The notes beneath the pieces were generated by a model. The model saw nothing but the letters and a program-made list of their open reading frames with translations. It was not told the origin of the DNA and made no database searches. From Arthrobacter sp. (GTDB lineage Bacteria; Actinomycetota; Actinomycetes; Actinomycetales; Micrococcaceae): a stretch of DNA of 64,000 nucleotides. Location of the stretch: assembly GCF_031179985.1 (NCBI RefSeq), contig NZ_JAPSHJ010000006.1, forward strand, positions 74,305 to 138,304, in the 5' to 3' direction. Positions 54,682 through 63,595 of the stretch are shown here, piece after piece; the stretch's first letter is position 1, and each line of letters opens with the position of its first letter. The position numbers were made by a program, and so were the translations under genes.

Positions 54682-55176
54682 CTAGCCGACGTAAGGCTTG
54701 GCGGAAATGATCTCCACCGTGATTTCCTTGCCGTTGGGGGCGATGTAGCTGAGGCTGTCGCCCTCCTTGTGGCCAACAATGGCAGCACCAAGGGGAGACT
54801 TCTCACTGAACACGTCCAGGTCAGAATCACCGGCGATCTCCCGTGAACCGAGCAGGAATGTTTCCTCATCGCCGGCGATCTTCGCAACAACCTGCATGCC
54901 GGGCTCCACAATTCCATCGTCGGCAGGTGCCTCGCCTACATGGGCATCGCGGAGCAGCGCCGTCAGCTGGCGGATGCGGGCCTCGATCTTTCCCTGCTCC
55001 TCTTTGGCAGCGTGGTAACCGCCGTTTTCCTTGAGGTCACCCTCCTGGCGGGCAGCTTCAATTTTCTGGACGATCTCCGCACGGCCGGGGCCGGAAAGGT
55101 GGTCCAGCTCTGCCTTCAGGCGGTCAAAAGCTTCTTGGGTAAGCCAAGCTGCAGGCGCACTGTTGGTGGTAGACAC
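54682..55176 (-). CDS. greA: Transcription elongation factor GreA
   Basis: GreA enters the RNA polymerase secondary channel and stimulates cleavage of backtracked RNA. The 164-residue protein has the N-terminal coiled coil (LKENGGYHAAKEEQGKIEAR, with the Asp/Glu tip in the family form) and a C-terminal FKBP-like domain ending in ISYIAPNGKEITVEI-like LSYIAPNGKEITVEI. The GTG at 55176 is chosen because GAGGAGAA precedes it and the longer start adds only nine unconserved residues. A promoter TTGCCT-N17-TAGCCC (minus strand, 55284-55256) lies upstream. Confidence 0.95.
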   Translation of the reverse strand: MSTTNSAPAAWLTQEAFDRLKAELDHLSGPGRAEIVQKIEAARQEGDLKENGGYHAAKEEQGKIEARIRQLTALLRDAHVGEAPADDGIVEPGMQVVAKIAGDEETFLLGSREIAGDSDLDVFSEKSPLGAAIVGHKEGDSLSYIAPNGKEITVEIISAKPYVG

Positions 55177-55255
55177 GGACTTCTCCTCTTGTGGATCTGA
55201 CAAACAAATGCCCCACCGGACAGGCCACTTTCAGGACGCAGTAACCAGCTCAGCA

Positions 55256-55284
55256 GGGCTAAGGTATTGATCCATTGTAGGCAA
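55256..55284 (-). promoter_or_regulatory. greA promoter
   Basis: Minus-strand TTGCCT (55284-55279), 17-bp spacer, TAGCCC (55261-55256), about 80 bp upstream of the greA start. Confidence 0.5.
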
Positions 55285-55337
55285 TGCTGTGGACAAACCC
55301 AAGAAGAGTGCGGTGTGGCTCACATTCGGGAACAGAT

Positions 55338-55796
55338 CTATGTTCCGGCGTCCGGAATCCAGCAGTTGTCCACAACTCCGGAGACAGCCTGGGACTCCGT
55401 CCGAAGGACCACGCGGTGGGCAGTTGTCCTGCCACTGTCAGTTCCGGTGTCAGTACTGTTCGGACCGATGTCCACAACTTTCCATCCCACCACCGCGAAC
55501 TTGGAATCCAACGCCTTCACGGCGCACTTGACGGAGACGTCCGGACCCTTGGTGACCTGGAAGTCGATCACCGCCTGGGTAGCGTCCGGAGTGCTGTATC
55601 CAACGTCCTTGAAGGTGACGTTGTTGGTGGAAAAGGAGGTTGAAATCCACGCCATCAACGCGATTCCCACGATGAGTGCTGACAGCACAGCAAGCCGCTT
55701 GGTCTTGACGGTCCATGCGCGCTTTTGGCCGCCGTACCGATTGGCTAGGCTGGTGTTTGACGGGCGGGCAGAGGCCGGCTGATCCTCGGAAGTCAC
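55338..55796 (-). CDS. DUF4307 membrane protein
   Basis: Actinobacterial conserved protein of unknown function. The 152 residues comprise a ~33-residue polar cytoplasmic N-terminus with ANRYGG and one TM helix (LAVLSALIVGIALMAWIS). An extracytoplasmic domain of about 95 residues follows, with KDVGYSTPDATQAVIDFQV and the two Cys in VKCAVKAL and VDNCWI that may form a disulfide. It lies next to greA and opposite mca, a recurrent actinobacterial neighbourhood (recalled, not searched). Confidence 0.87.
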   Translation of the reverse strand: MTSEDQPASARPSNTSLANRYGGQKRAWTVKTKRLAVLSALIVGIALMAWISTSFSTNNVTFKDVGYSTPDATQAVIDFQVTKGPDVSVKCAVKALDSKFAVVGWKVVDIGPNSTDTGTDSGRTTAHRVVLRTESQAVSGVVDNCWIPDAGT

Positions 55797-55968
55797 CCAT
55801 CCAGTTTAGTGTGGATGTGAAGGGGAATTTCTCCGGGGGCTTTAGTGACTTGCGGCATGACAACTGTGGCCCGTCTTTGGGGGCAGCGGCGCCTTCAGGC
55901 CAAAAGTGTTGAGACGGCCAGTGCAGTGAAACCCAATGCAGCGACAACAGAAAGAGGAGCCGTCCGAG

Positions 55969-56874
55969 ATGACAGCGTCCACCTATCCGCCAGCGTCCCT
56001 CCGCCTGTTGGCCGTCCACGCACATCCGGACGACGAATCGAGCAAAGGGGCCGCCACAATGGCCATGTATGCGGCCTCTGGCGTTGACGTGATGGTGGCG
56101 ACCTGCACGGACGGCTCACGCGGCGACATCCAGAACCCCGCAATGGAGACTGCCCCGCATCCGAAACGGGATATGGCCGGCGCCCGGCACCTGGAGATGG
56201 CGCAGGCAGCCAAAGTGCTCGGCATCCGCCAACGATGGCTGGGTTTCGTGGACTCCGGCCTCCCGGAAGGTGACCCGCTTCCCCCTCTTCCCCCAGGGTC
56301 CTTCGCTCTTCAGCCCCTTGAGCGGGCAGCTGCACCCCTTGTGAGGCTGGTCCGGAGCTTCAGGCCCCATGTCATCCTCAGTTACGACGAAAACGGCGGT
56401 TATCCGCATCCCGACCACATCATGGCCCACCGGGTGGCTGTTGAGGCTTTTGACGCTGCAGGGGACCCGGGCCGGTATGCCGGCATCGGCGAACCCTGGA
56501 TGCCCAGCAAGCTCTACTACGACCGCGCCTTCAGCCCTGAACGCTTCCGTGCCCTGCACTTTGCGCTGGAAGAAGCAGGACTGCAGTCGCCGTACGCCGA
56601 AAGGCTTGCCGCGTGGCTGGAAACGGACGCCGAAGGCCATACGCCGCCAATGCCGAAGCACCAAACCACCACGCAGATTGACTGCGGCGATTACTTTGAG
56701 GCGCGCGACGATGCCCTCAGGGCACACCGCACCCAAGTGGACCCGCTGGGATTTTTCTTCGCCGTGTCGGCCGAAATGCAGCGCCGCGCCTGGCCGTGGG
56801 AGGACTACACCCTGGTGAAGTCCCGGATCCAGACCCAACTCCCTGAGAAGGACCTTTTTGCGGGGCTAAGATAG
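55969..56874 (+). CDS. mca: Mycothiol S-conjugate amidase
   Basis: Zn-dependent amidase that cleaves mycothiol S-conjugates, releasing mercapturates for export; a marker of actinobacterial thiol metabolism. The 301-residue LmbE-fold protein has the metal motif VHAHPDDESSKG (His19, Asp22) and TDGSRGDIQNP. The third ligand lies in GYPHPDHIMAHR. The length and the KHQTTTQIDCGDYFEARDDAL region favour Mca over MshB. ATG 55969 has GAGGAG upstream; an in-frame ATG at 55936 is less likely. Confidence 0.93.
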   Translation: MTASTYPPASLRLLAVHAHPDDESSKGAATMAMYAASGVDVMVATCTDGSRGDIQNPAMETAPHPKRDMAGARHLEMAQAAKVLGIRQRWLGFVDSGLPEGDPLPPLPPGSFALQPLERAAAPLVRLVRSFRPHVILSYDENGGYPHPDHIMAHRVAVEAFDAAGDPGRYAGIGEPWMPSKLYYDRAFSPERFRALHFALEEAGLQSPYAERLAAWLETDAEGHTPPMPKHQTTTQIDCGDYFEARDDALRAHRTQVDPLGFFFAVSAEMQRRAWPWEDYTLVKSRIQTQLPEKDLFAGLR

Positions 56875-56934
56875 TTTTAGCTGGACATTTCTATGCCCTG
56901 TAGAAAATATGCCGGCCCGTTCCACAGAAGGTAA

Positions 56935-57216
56935 ATGACAGTGCAACACTTGCTCCTCGTCCTGGCCACCACAACGCCGCCCTCTCCTTCGCCGTCGTTG
57001 CGTGCCGGGCTTTCGGAAGACCAGGTGACCCCGGGTCTCTGGGGCTTCATCATGACAGCCTTTTTCGTGGTGGCCACCACCCTGCTGATTGTGGACATGG
57101 TCCGCCGCATCCGCCGGGTCAGGTACCGCGCCCAGGTCGAAGAGCAGCGCCTTGCTGCTGCCGCGGCTTCTGACGACAGTGACGCGAACGGGAATGCAGG
57201 ACCGGCCGGGCGCTGA
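56935..57216 (+). CDS. Small single-TM membrane protein
   Basis: A 93-residue protein with an N-terminal hydrophobic stretch and Thr/Pro/Ser-rich linker. A clear TM helix follows ([20 protein letters not shown]), then a basic segment [17 protein letters not shown] and an Ala/Asp tail. It has no recognised family. It lies between mca and the DUF255 gene and overlaps the latter by 23 bp, which suggests co-expression. AGAAGG precedes the ATG. Confidence 0.75.
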   Translation: MTVQHLLLVLATTTPPSPSPSLRAGLSEDQVTPGLWGFIMTAFFVVATTLLIVDMVRRIRRVRYRAQVEEQRLAAAAASDDSDANGNAGPAGR

Positions 57217-59404
57217 CCGTCCACGGGCGGAATCCGGTCCTGGTGCGGGCAACGCACTGGGCGGGGAACTCTCTGCCTACCTTCGCCAGCATGCGGATAA
57301 CCCTGTGCACTGGCGTCCCTTTGGCGACGAGGCTTTCGCAGCCGCTGCCAGGCGGGACGTGCCTGTCTTCCTCTCCATAGGGTATGCCGCCTGCCACTGG
57401 TGTCATGTGATGGCCCAGGAGTCCTTTGAGGACGAGGAAACTGCGGCCTACCTGAACGCCCACTTTGTTCCGGTCAAGGTGGACCGCGAAGAACGCCCCG
57501 ACGTGGACAGTGTTTACATGGCAGCCACCCAGGCCATCAGCGGGGAGGGCGGCTGGCCGATGTCGGTCTTCCTCACCCCCGACGGCCGGGCCTTCCACGC
57601 CGGCACGTATTACCCGCCCCGTCCCATGCCCGGCCGGCCTTCCTTCCGCCAGGTCCTCGAAGCTGTGCGCCACGCGTGGACCGAACGGCGTGACGCCGTC
57701 GAGCAGAATGCAGAATCGCTCGCCCTGGGACTCGGGCAGGCCACTTCAGCGGGCGTCGTAGAGCTGACGGGGCCGCCGGCAACAATAGATGCCGAGCTCC
57801 TGTCCGACGCCGTCCGCACCCTGGCCCGCTCCGAGGATCCTGCCGGCGGGTTCGGCAGCGCGCCAAAATTCCCGCCGTCGTCCGTGCTGGAGTTCCTGCT
57901 CCGCCATGCGGCGGTACCCTCGGAAACAGCGCAGACTGCTGCCGACATGGCTGGCAGAACGCTTGCAGCCATGGCCCGGTCCGCTCTTTTTGACCAGCTT
58001 GACGGCGGATTCGCACGTTACTCCGTGACGCAGGATTGGTCAGTTCCACACTTTGAAAAGATGCTCTACGACAATGCGCAGTTGCTCCGGGTGTACGTCC
58101 ACTGGCTCCGGCTGGACAACCTTTCCCTCGACCCGGCAGGCTCCGCTTATCCCGCCACTGAAGCAGCGGACCTGGCCGAGCGCACCGCGACGTGGATGAT
58201 TTCCTCCCTTGGAATGCAATCCGGGCACGAGTCCGTGCCTGGCTCGGCAGATGATGCTGTCCAGGCATTGGCCTCGTCATTGGACGCCGACACAGTCATT
58301 GACGGGGAGCATCATGAGGGCGCTGCCTACCTCTGGACGGCCGCTGAGCTGCTGCATTTGCTGGGGACGGATCACGGTGCAGCCGTTGCCCGGATTATGA
58401 ACGTCCGCGCCGAGGGCACCGTCACGGCCGATGCTTCACCGCTGCACCCCGGGCGGGCGCTGGACGCCAGGGAGGCCGCGCTGTGGGAGCGCGTCCGGCC
58501 GATTCTGCTGGAAGCACGCTCCGCCCGGCCCCAGCCGGCACGCGATGACAAGGTGGTTGCCGGCTGGAACGGCCTCGCCGTTGCGGCGCTGGCAGAAGCC
58601 GGGGCGGTGCTGGACCGCCCGGAGTTCATCGAGGCTGCGCAGGGGATCGCACGGTATCTGGAGCGCGTGCACTGGAGGCCAGAGGGAGAAACGGGTATCG
58701 GGACGTTGATGCGGGTCTCGCACGCCGGCCAGGCCCGAGGGATCGGAGGCCTGCTCGAGGACTATGCCTTCTGTGCAGACGGTGTTTTCTCGCTACATGC
58801 AGCGACGGGGAGCGCGCACTGGTTCCGCTTTGCCGAGGCCATCCTAAAATCTGCCGAGGCTCATTTCACGGCAGACGGCACGCTGGTGGACACCACGGCC
58901 GAATCGGAGCAGGTCTTCAACGCCCAGGGGAGGCAGCACGGGCTGGATCCCTTCGACGATGCCACACCCAGCGGTGCCGCGGCCTTTGCCGGCGCTCTCC
59001 TGAGCTATTCCGCGTTGACCGGCTCCCTCTCCCATCGGGAGAAGGCAGGCAGGATCCTGTCGCTGGTTGAACCACTCGCCACGCGGGCGCCCAGGGCTGC
59101 AGGGTGGATGCTGGCCACGGCGCAAGCTGAACTGGCCGGCCCCGTGGAGGCCGCCGTCGCCGGACCTCCGGGTCCACAGCGCGATGCGCTGCACAGGGCA
59201 CTGTTGCAGTCCCCGAGCCCCGGTCTGGTGATTGCCGTAGGGACGGAGGCCGACGACGACGATGGTGCTGTTCCGCTTCTTCATGCCCGTACTGCCGGGC
59301 CAGACGGAGCACCACAGGTGTACCTGTGCCGGAACATGGTGTGCGAGCGTCCTGTCGCCGCCGTCTCCGAGCTGATGGATCGCCTGGCCGGAATGACAGG
59401 ATGA
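57194..59404 (+). CDS. DUF255 thioredoxin-fold / glycoside-hydrolase-like protein (YyaL/spermatogenesis-associated 20 family)
   Basis: Large cytoplasmic protein, 736 residues. The N-terminal ~170 residues are a thioredoxin-like DUF255 domain with CHWCH (Cys67, Cys70) in [20 protein letters not shown], plus [14 protein letters not shown]. The remainder is an alpha/alpha-barrel domain with [20 protein letters not shown] and [16 protein letters not shown]. The function is unknown in bacteria. ATG 57194 is chosen within the end of the previous gene; GTG 57179 is an alternative. The stop overlaps the HAD gene (ATGA). Confidence 0.9.
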   Translation: MQDRPGADRPRAESGPGAGNALGGELSAYLRQHADNPVHWRPFGDEAFAAAARRDVPVFLSIGYAACHWCHVMAQESFEDEETAAYLNAHFVPVKVDREERPDVDSVYMAATQAISGEGGWPMSVFLTPDGRAFHAGTYYPPRPMPGRPSFRQVLEAVRHAWTERRDAVEQNAESLALGLGQATSAGVVELTGPPATIDAELLSDAVRTLARSEDPAGGFGSAPKFPPSSVLEFLLRHAAVPSETAQTAADMAGRTLAAMARSALFDQLDGGFARYSVTQDWSVPHFEKMLYDNAQLLRVYVHWLRLDNLSLDPAGSAYPATEAADLAERTATWMISSLGMQSGHESVPGSADDAVQALASSLDADTVIDGEHHEGAAYLWTAAELLHLLGTDHGAAVARIMNVRAEGTVTADASPLHPGRALDAREAALWERVRPILLEARSARPQPARDDKVVAGWNGLAVAALAEAGAVLDRPEFIEAAQGIARYLERVHWRPEGETGIGTLMRVSHAGQARGIGGLLEDYAFCADGVFSLHAATGSAHWFRFAEAILKSAEAHFTADGTLVDTTAESEQVFNAQGRQHGLDPFDDATPSGAAAFAGALLSYSALTGSLSHREKAGRILSLVEPLATRAPRAAGWMLATAQAELAGPVEAAVAGPPGPQRDALHRALLQSPSPGLVIAVGTEADDDDGAVPLLHARTAGPDGAPQVYLCRNMVCERPVAAVSELMDRLAGMTG

Positions 59405-60096
59405 GCGCTGGCGGCACCTCATTTCAGCAGGGGCAAGGTGCATCACCGTTCAAGCTGGTGATCTTCGATTGCGACGGCGTCCTGGTGGATTCCGAGACTA
59501 TTGCTATCCGGGTGGATCAGCGCGTCCTCGCTGATCTTGGCTGGGATCTCCAACTTGACGAGATAGTCCGCCGCTTCGTTGGGAAATCCGAAGCGGACTT
59601 CGTCGCCCAAGTTGAAGAACACCTGGAAATCACCCTGCCTGCCGGTTGGGACCATGGATATCAGGGCTGGTATCAGCGGGCGCTTGATCTGCACCTGCGT
59701 GCTGTGGACGGAATTGAAGAGGCTCTTGACCGGTTGGTGCTGCCGCATTGCGTAGCTTCCAGCGGGACCCACAGCAAGATACGGCGAACACTGGGAAAGA
59801 CCGGGCTGCTGCCCCGGTTCGAAGGCCGGATTTTCAGTGCCCAGGATGTGCGGCGGGGCAAGCCGGAGCCGGATCTTTTTCTTCATGCGGCAGAGTCCTT
59901 GGGATTCCGGCCCGAAGAATGTGCAGTCGTGGAAGACAGCATCCATGGAGTGGAGGCAGCCCGGGCCGCCCGCATGCATGTTTTTGCCTTCTCCGGGGGA
60001 GTGACTCCTGCCAGCGCATTGGCAGGAAGGGCCACAACGGTATTCGACCGCATGACACTTCTGCCTGATCTTTTGGCCGGCGAACTGCCGTTCTGA
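59401..60096 (+). CDS. HAD-superfamily hydrolase (beta-phosphoglucomutase-like)
   Basis: HAD phosphatase of subfamily IA, 231 residues. Motif I is [11 protein letters not shown] with Asp23 and Asp25, motif II Ser in [10 protein letters not shown], motif III Lys in [13 protein letters not shown] and motif [17 protein letters not shown]. The substrate is probably a small phosphorylated sugar or nucleotide and is not determined. The ATG overlaps the preceding stop by 4 bp, so it belongs to the mca-side gene string. Confidence 0.9.
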   Translation: MSAGGTSFQQGQGASPFKLVIFDCDGVLVDSETIAIRVDQRVLADLGWDLQLDEIVRRFVGKSEADFVAQVEEHLEITLPAGWDHGYQGWYQRALDLHLRAVDGIEEALDRLVLPHCVASSGTHSKIRRTLGKTGLLPRFEGRIFSAQDVRRGKPEPDLFLHAAESLGFRPEECAVVEDSIHGVEAARAARMHVFAFSGGVTPASALAGRATTVFDRMTLLPDLLAGELPF

Positions 60097-60144
60097 GACG
60101 GAACTTTCGCTCTGAGACAGACGGTGTCTTCAGGTTAAAACGCG

Positions 60145-60867
60145 TCAGCTCAAAACCGCGACAACGATCGCCACGAAATGCGCGGCAAAGGCCAGCACCG
60201 TGAACGCGTGAAAAAGTTCGTGAAAGCCGAAGTGCTGGTAGCTGAAGTTGGGCTTTTTGAGGGCGTAGAAAATTGCTCCGGCAATGTAAAAGGCCCCACC
60301 CACACAGATCAACAGGGCAGCAGGGATACTGGCTGCGAAGAAGTCCGGCAGGTAGAACAGCGATCCGCAACCGAGGGCAATGTAAATCGGCACGTAGAGC
60401 CAACGGGGAGCGTTGGTCCACAGCAGCCTGAAAAGAACGCCCAGGATCGCTCCGGACCAGATGAGCCAGAGGAGGAACACTGCCTTGGGCCGTTCCAAAA
60501 GTGCCCAGGCCAAGGGGGTGTAACTGCCGGCGATCACCAGCATGATGTTCGTATGGTCCAACCGTTTGAGGACCATTCTGGCCCTTGGCGGCCAGTTCCC
60601 GCGGTGGTATATGGCACTGACTCCGAACAGCAGAACCCCCGTCAGCGCATAGATGGCGGAGGTGATCTTGCGGTCAGCAGTGGGCGCGATCAGCACCAGC
60701 ACCACGCCGGCAGCCAAGGCCAGGGGTGCCGTGACGGTGTGGATCCAGCCACGCCACTTCGGTTTGATCGTCAGCAGTTCGGCAATCCGGGTTGCGACGT
60801 CCTCAGTAGGCCCCGGATCCCGGCCGTTTCCTGGTGTCATGCCACCTTCTGCACCTGTGCTTCCCAT
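60145..60867 (-). CDS. Hemolysin III / TrhA (PAQR) family membrane protein
   Basis: Seven-helix membrane protein of the HlyIII/PAQR family, 240 residues, linked in other bacteria to membrane energetics and lipid homeostasis. Conserved residues appear in SAIYHRGNWPPRA (His), LKRLDHTNIMLVIAGSYTPL (Asp-His) and the C-terminal FHELFHAFTVLAFAAHF (HxxxH). TATTCT 7 nt upstream of the ATG implies a leaderless transcript, and a perfect palindrome lies just behind that -10. An internal ATG ten codons in is an alternative start. Confidence 0.9.
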   Translation of the reverse strand: MGSTGAEGGMTPGNGRDPGPTEDVATRIAELLTIKPKWRGWIHTVTAPLALAAGVVLVLIAPTADRKITSAIYALTGVLLFGVSAIYHRGNWPPRARMVLKRLDHTNIMLVIAGSYTPLAWALLERPKAVFLLWLIWSGAILGVLFRLLWTNAPRWLYVPIYIALGCGSLFYLPDFFAASIPAALLICVGGAFYIAGAIFYALKKPNFSYQHFGFHELFHAFTVLAFAAHFVAIVVAVLS

Positions 60868-60878
60868 GCTTTCCAGAA

Positions 60879-60900
60879 TAACTTACGCGGCAGTAAGTTA
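60879..60900. promoter_or_regulatory. Perfect palindromic operator candidate upstream of hlyIII
   Basis: TAACTTAC-N6-GTAAGTTA, 8-bp perfect arms. It begins at the -10 hexamer (minus-strand TATTCT, 60880-60875) and covers the spacer of the hlyIII promoter, 12 bp from its ATG. TetR-family operators often look like this. Confidence 0.6.
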
Positions 60901-61010
60901 CTGGCTGGTAAAGGAGCCCGCATAGGGAAGAGGGCTTTGAGCTGTGCCCCCACCTACATCAGGCAGGTAGCCTAGGACTTGCACTGCCGTCGTAAATCAA
61001 GGGAAGTCAG

Positions 61011-61784
61011 GTGAGTCTCCGGTTGGAAATGCCCGGTATTCTCTACGATTTCTACGAACGCAGATTGCTGCGGTCCCTTGACGCGGACCGGATGCCCAAA
61101 CATATCGGCGTCATGGTTGACGGCAACCGCAGGTGGGCCAAGCAGTTCAATGCTCCAACGAGCCAGGGTCATCAGGCCGGCGCAGACAAGATCCACGAAT
61201 TCCTGGGCTGGTGCAAGGAGCTGGGCATCAATGTGGTGACCCTCTACATGCTGTCCACAGACAACATGAACCGTTCCGGCGAGGAACTGGACATGTTGAT
61301 GGGAATCATTGCCAACACATTGGACCAGCTGGACGAAGACGAACACATCTCCGTGCACGCTATGGGGGCACCCGAACTTTTGCCGGGCTATCTTGCCGAC
61401 CGCCTCAACAAACTCACAGCCCGCACGCCCGTCCGAGAAAAACTTCACGTCAATGTTGCGGTCGGGTACGGCGGGAGGCGCGAAATCGTTGACGCCGTCC
61501 GCGAATTGCTCCACGACGCTGTGGACAAGGGCGCAGACATCGGCAAACTGGCCGATGAGCTCTCAGTGGATGACATCTCGCGGTTTCTCTACACACGGGG
61601 ACAGCCCGATCCTGACCTCGTGATCCGGACGTCCGGAGAGCAGCGGCTCTCCGGTTTCCTCATGTGGCAGAGCGCCTACAGCGAGTTCTACTTCTGCGAA
61701 GCTCTGTGGCCGGCCTTTCGAAAAGTTGATTTCCTGCGGGCGCTGCGGGACTACACGGGCAGGCAGCGGCGCTTCGGATCCTGA
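61011..61784 (+). CDS. uppS: Isoprenyl transferase (cis-prenyltransferase, UppS family)
   Basis: Adds isopentenyl units in cis to make polyprenyl diphosphate lipid carriers for cell-wall synthesis; 257 residues. The catalytic Asp37 lies in HIGVMVDGNRRWAKQ. The STDNMNR loop, VNVAVGYGGRREIVDA and IRTSGEQRLSGFLMWQSAYS complete the family signature. Chain length (C15, C50 or C55) cannot be set from motifs; actinobacteria usually carry two such genes. GTG 61011 has GGAAG upstream. It diverges from hlyIII. Confidence 0.94.
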   Translation: MSLRLEMPGILYDFYERRLLRSLDADRMPKHIGVMVDGNRRWAKQFNAPTSQGHQAGADKIHEFLGWCKELGINVVTLYMLSTDNMNRSGEELDMLMGIIANTLDQLDEDEHISVHAMGAPELLPGYLADRLNKLTARTPVREKLHVNVAVGYGGRREIVDAVRELLHDAVDKGADIGKLADELSVDDISRFLYTRGQPDPDLVIRTSGEQRLSGFLMWQSAYSEFYFCEALWPAFRKVDFLRALRDYTGRQRRFGS

Positions 61785-61841
61785 GACATGGCTTTCATCC
61801 GGCGTTCATCTGGACACGGAAGGAATCGCCCGCGAATAACG

Positions 61842-61870
61842 TTGGAAATTTCCCGGCCGGGATTTACGTT
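61842..61870 (+). promoter_or_regulatory. Promoter of the PIN-PhoH transcript
   Basis: TTGGAA (61842-61847), 17-bp spacer, TACGTT (61865-61870); predicted start near 61877. The hexamers are parts of two direct repeats, ACGTTGGAAAT (61839) and ACGTTAGAAAC (61866), spaced 27 bp apart. Confidence 0.55.
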
Positions 61871-61876
61871 AGAAAC

Positions 61877-61901
61877 ATCAGCAGGTAAACCGCCCGCTGA
61901 T
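61877..61901 (+). promoter_or_regulatory. 5'-end hairpin of the PIN-PhoH leader
   Basis: ATCAGC (61877-61882) pairs with GCTGAT (61896-61901). The stem would begin at the predicted 5' end and finish one base before the GGGGAGG ribosome site of the leader ORF. Confidence 0.4.
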
Positions 61902-61916
61902 CGGGGAGGCCACTAC

Positions 61917-61988
61917 ATGGAGCGAATTTTCGCACCGGATGTATGGGGGGCCGCGCCCGGCCTCCGGGCCGAGCCGCCTCACCAATAA
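61917..61988 (+). CDS. Possible 23-residue leader peptide upstream of PIN-PhoH
   Basis: ATG 61917 follows a near-perfect ribosome site GGGGAGG (61903-61909) with a 7-nt spacer, stronger than most in this window. The ORF encodes [11 protein letters not shown], then a Pro/Ala/Arg-rich end, and stops at 61986-61988, 35 nt before the PIN-PhoH start. Its final third overlaps a GC-rich self-complementary stretch. It may control translation of the downstream gene. No homologue is known to me and it could be chance. Confidence 0.4.
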   Translation: MERIFAPDVWGAAPGLRAEPPHQ

Positions 61989-62023
61989 CAATTCCGGGCA
62001 CATGCCCCGGGGCTGGAGTCGAT

Positions 62024-63466
62024 GTGGCTATTTCTGAACAATTGCCCGAAGTCGTTACCGATCAGGGTGAGAAGGCTACCTCTCGCGCCAAGCGAGCAAA
62101 TTCAAAGACCGGTGCAGCGAAAAAAGATGCTGCAGCCGGTCTTTCTGTTTCCAGCAAACAAACCGGGCTCAGGGCCGACGTTTCGACCTTCGTCATTGAC
62201 ACCTCCGTTTTGATCTCCGACCCCCGTGCATTGTTGCGCTTCGCGGAGCATGAAGTGATAGTGCCCATCGTGGTGATCACCGAGCTTGAAGGGAAGCGTC
62301 ACGATCCTGAACTGGGGTACTTTGCCCGGAAGGCGCTAAGGCTCCTTGATGATCTTCGGGTTCAGCATGGTGGACTCAACCGCCCCATTCCCTTAGGTAA
62401 CGACGGCGGCACGCTTGTTGTGGAGATGAATCACATCTCCAGCGAGGTGCTTCCCGCCGGGTTCCGTAGCGGGGACAACGACAGCCGGATTCTTGCCGTC
62501 GCCAAGAACCTCGCCAATGAGGGACGCAACGTGACAGTGGTATCCAAGGACCTTCCCATGCGCGTCAAAGCATCGGCGATGGGCCTCAACGCGGACGAAT
62601 ACCGCAATGAACTGGTGAAAGACTCGGGCTGGACCGGTGTTGCTGAGGTTGACGCCAGCGAGGCCGAGGTTGCAACCCTCTACGGCCACGAACCTGTCTT
62701 CATACCGGCCGCTGCGGAGATGCCCGTCAACACCAACCTGGTGCTTCTGTCCAACCGGGGTTCGGCGCTCGGTAGGGTGGGAGCGGACAAGCAGGTCCGG
62801 CTGGTCAAGGGGGACCGTGACGTCTTCGGTCTTCATGGCCGCTCTGCCGAACAGCGGTTGGCCATCGATATGCTCATGGACCCGTCCGTGGGAATCGTTT
62901 CCATTGGTGGACGGGCAGGCACAGGAAAGTCCGCGCTCGCGCTGTGCGCAGGCCTGGAAGCGGTGCTGGAGCGGCGCGAACACCGCAAGGTGATTGTGTT
63001 CAGACCGCTCTATGCTGTGGGCGGACAGGAGCTTGGATACCTGCCTGGCTCCGAATCCGAGAAAATGAACCCCTGGGCGCAGGCGGTTTTCGATACGCTC
63101 GGGGCACTGGTCAGCCAGGAAGTGGTGGAGGAGGTCATGGACCGCGGCATGCTCGAAGTCATGCCGCTGACCCACATCCGGGGGCGCTCTCTGCATGACG
63201 CCTTCGTGATCGTTGACGAGGCGCAGTCACTCGAAAAGAATGTCCTGCTGACTGTTATGAGCCGGATCGGACAGAACTCTAAGATCGTACTGACCCACGA
63301 CGTCGCCCAGCGGGACAACCTGCGCGTAGGACGGCACGACGGTATCGCAGCCGTGGTGGAGACCCTGAAGGGGCACCCCCTCTTCGGCCACATCACCCTG
63401 ACCCGGTCCGAACGCTCACCGATCGCCGCGCTTGTCACCGAGCTCCTCGAAGGGGCAGAAGTCTAG
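62024..63466 (+). CDS. PIN-PhoH fusion protein (PhoH2-type ATPase/ribonuclease)
   Basis: Two-domain protein, 480 residues. An N-terminal PIN nuclease domain begins at [16 protein letters not shown] (metal Asp59), with a later acidic cluster in [18 protein letters not shown]-terminal PhoH ATPase domain has Walker [17 protein letters not shown] near 294-309 and Walker [13 protein letters not shown]. Related actinobacterial PhoH2 proteins are sequence-specific RNA helicases and ribonucleases, sometimes paired with a small antitoxin-like peptide. GTG 62024 has GGAG upstream. A TTA codon lies at 62393. Confidence 0.92.
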   Translation: MAISEQLPEVVTDQGEKATSRAKRANSKTGAAKKDAAAGLSVSSKQTGLRADVSTFVIDTSVLISDPRALLRFAEHEVIVPIVVITELEGKRHDPELGYFARKALRLLDDLRVQHGGLNRPIPLGNDGGTLVVEMNHISSEVLPAGFRSGDNDSRILAVAKNLANEGRNVTVVSKDLPMRVKASAMGLNADEYRNELVKDSGWTGVAEVDASEAEVATLYGHEPVFIPAAAEMPVNTNLVLLSNRGSALGRVGADKQVRLVKGDRDVFGLHGRSAEQRLAIDMLMDPSVGIVSIGGRAGTGKSALALCAGLEAVLERREHRKVIVFRPLYAVGGQELGYLPGSESEKMNPWAQAVFDTLGALVSQEVVEEVMDRGMLEVMPLTHIRGRSLHDAFVIVDEAQSLEKNVLLTVMSRIGQNSKIVLTHDVAQRDNLRVGRHDGIAAVVETLKGHPLFGHITLTRSERSPIAALVTELLEGAEV

Positions 63467-63494
63467 GCGCATCGTCGAAGGGTATCGCGATTAC

Positions 63495-63569
63495 CGGAAG
63501 GCCAGACATCCTCGGTGTGCTGGCTCGTTCCTGGCTTTTGACGCACACTGCCGGATGTCTGGCCTTCCG
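63495..63569. terminator. Large inverted repeat between convergent PIN-PhoH and GNAT genes
   Basis: Perfect 17-bp arms CGGAAGGCCAGACATCC (63495-63511) and complement (63553-63569). Inside is a second stem GTGTGC/GCACAC (63515-63520, 63543-63548). It probably terminates both transcripts, but the size is unusual. Confidence 0.6.
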
Positions 63570-63595
63570 TTATGTGGCGCTCTCACCGGAAGTTC

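Noticed and set aside
61788..61988. A 66-codon ORF between uppS and PIN-PhoH
   Set aside because: The predicted PhoH promoter lies inside it and its start lacks a convincing ribosome site. Only the last 23 codons, which have their own strong site, are kept as a possible leader peptide.
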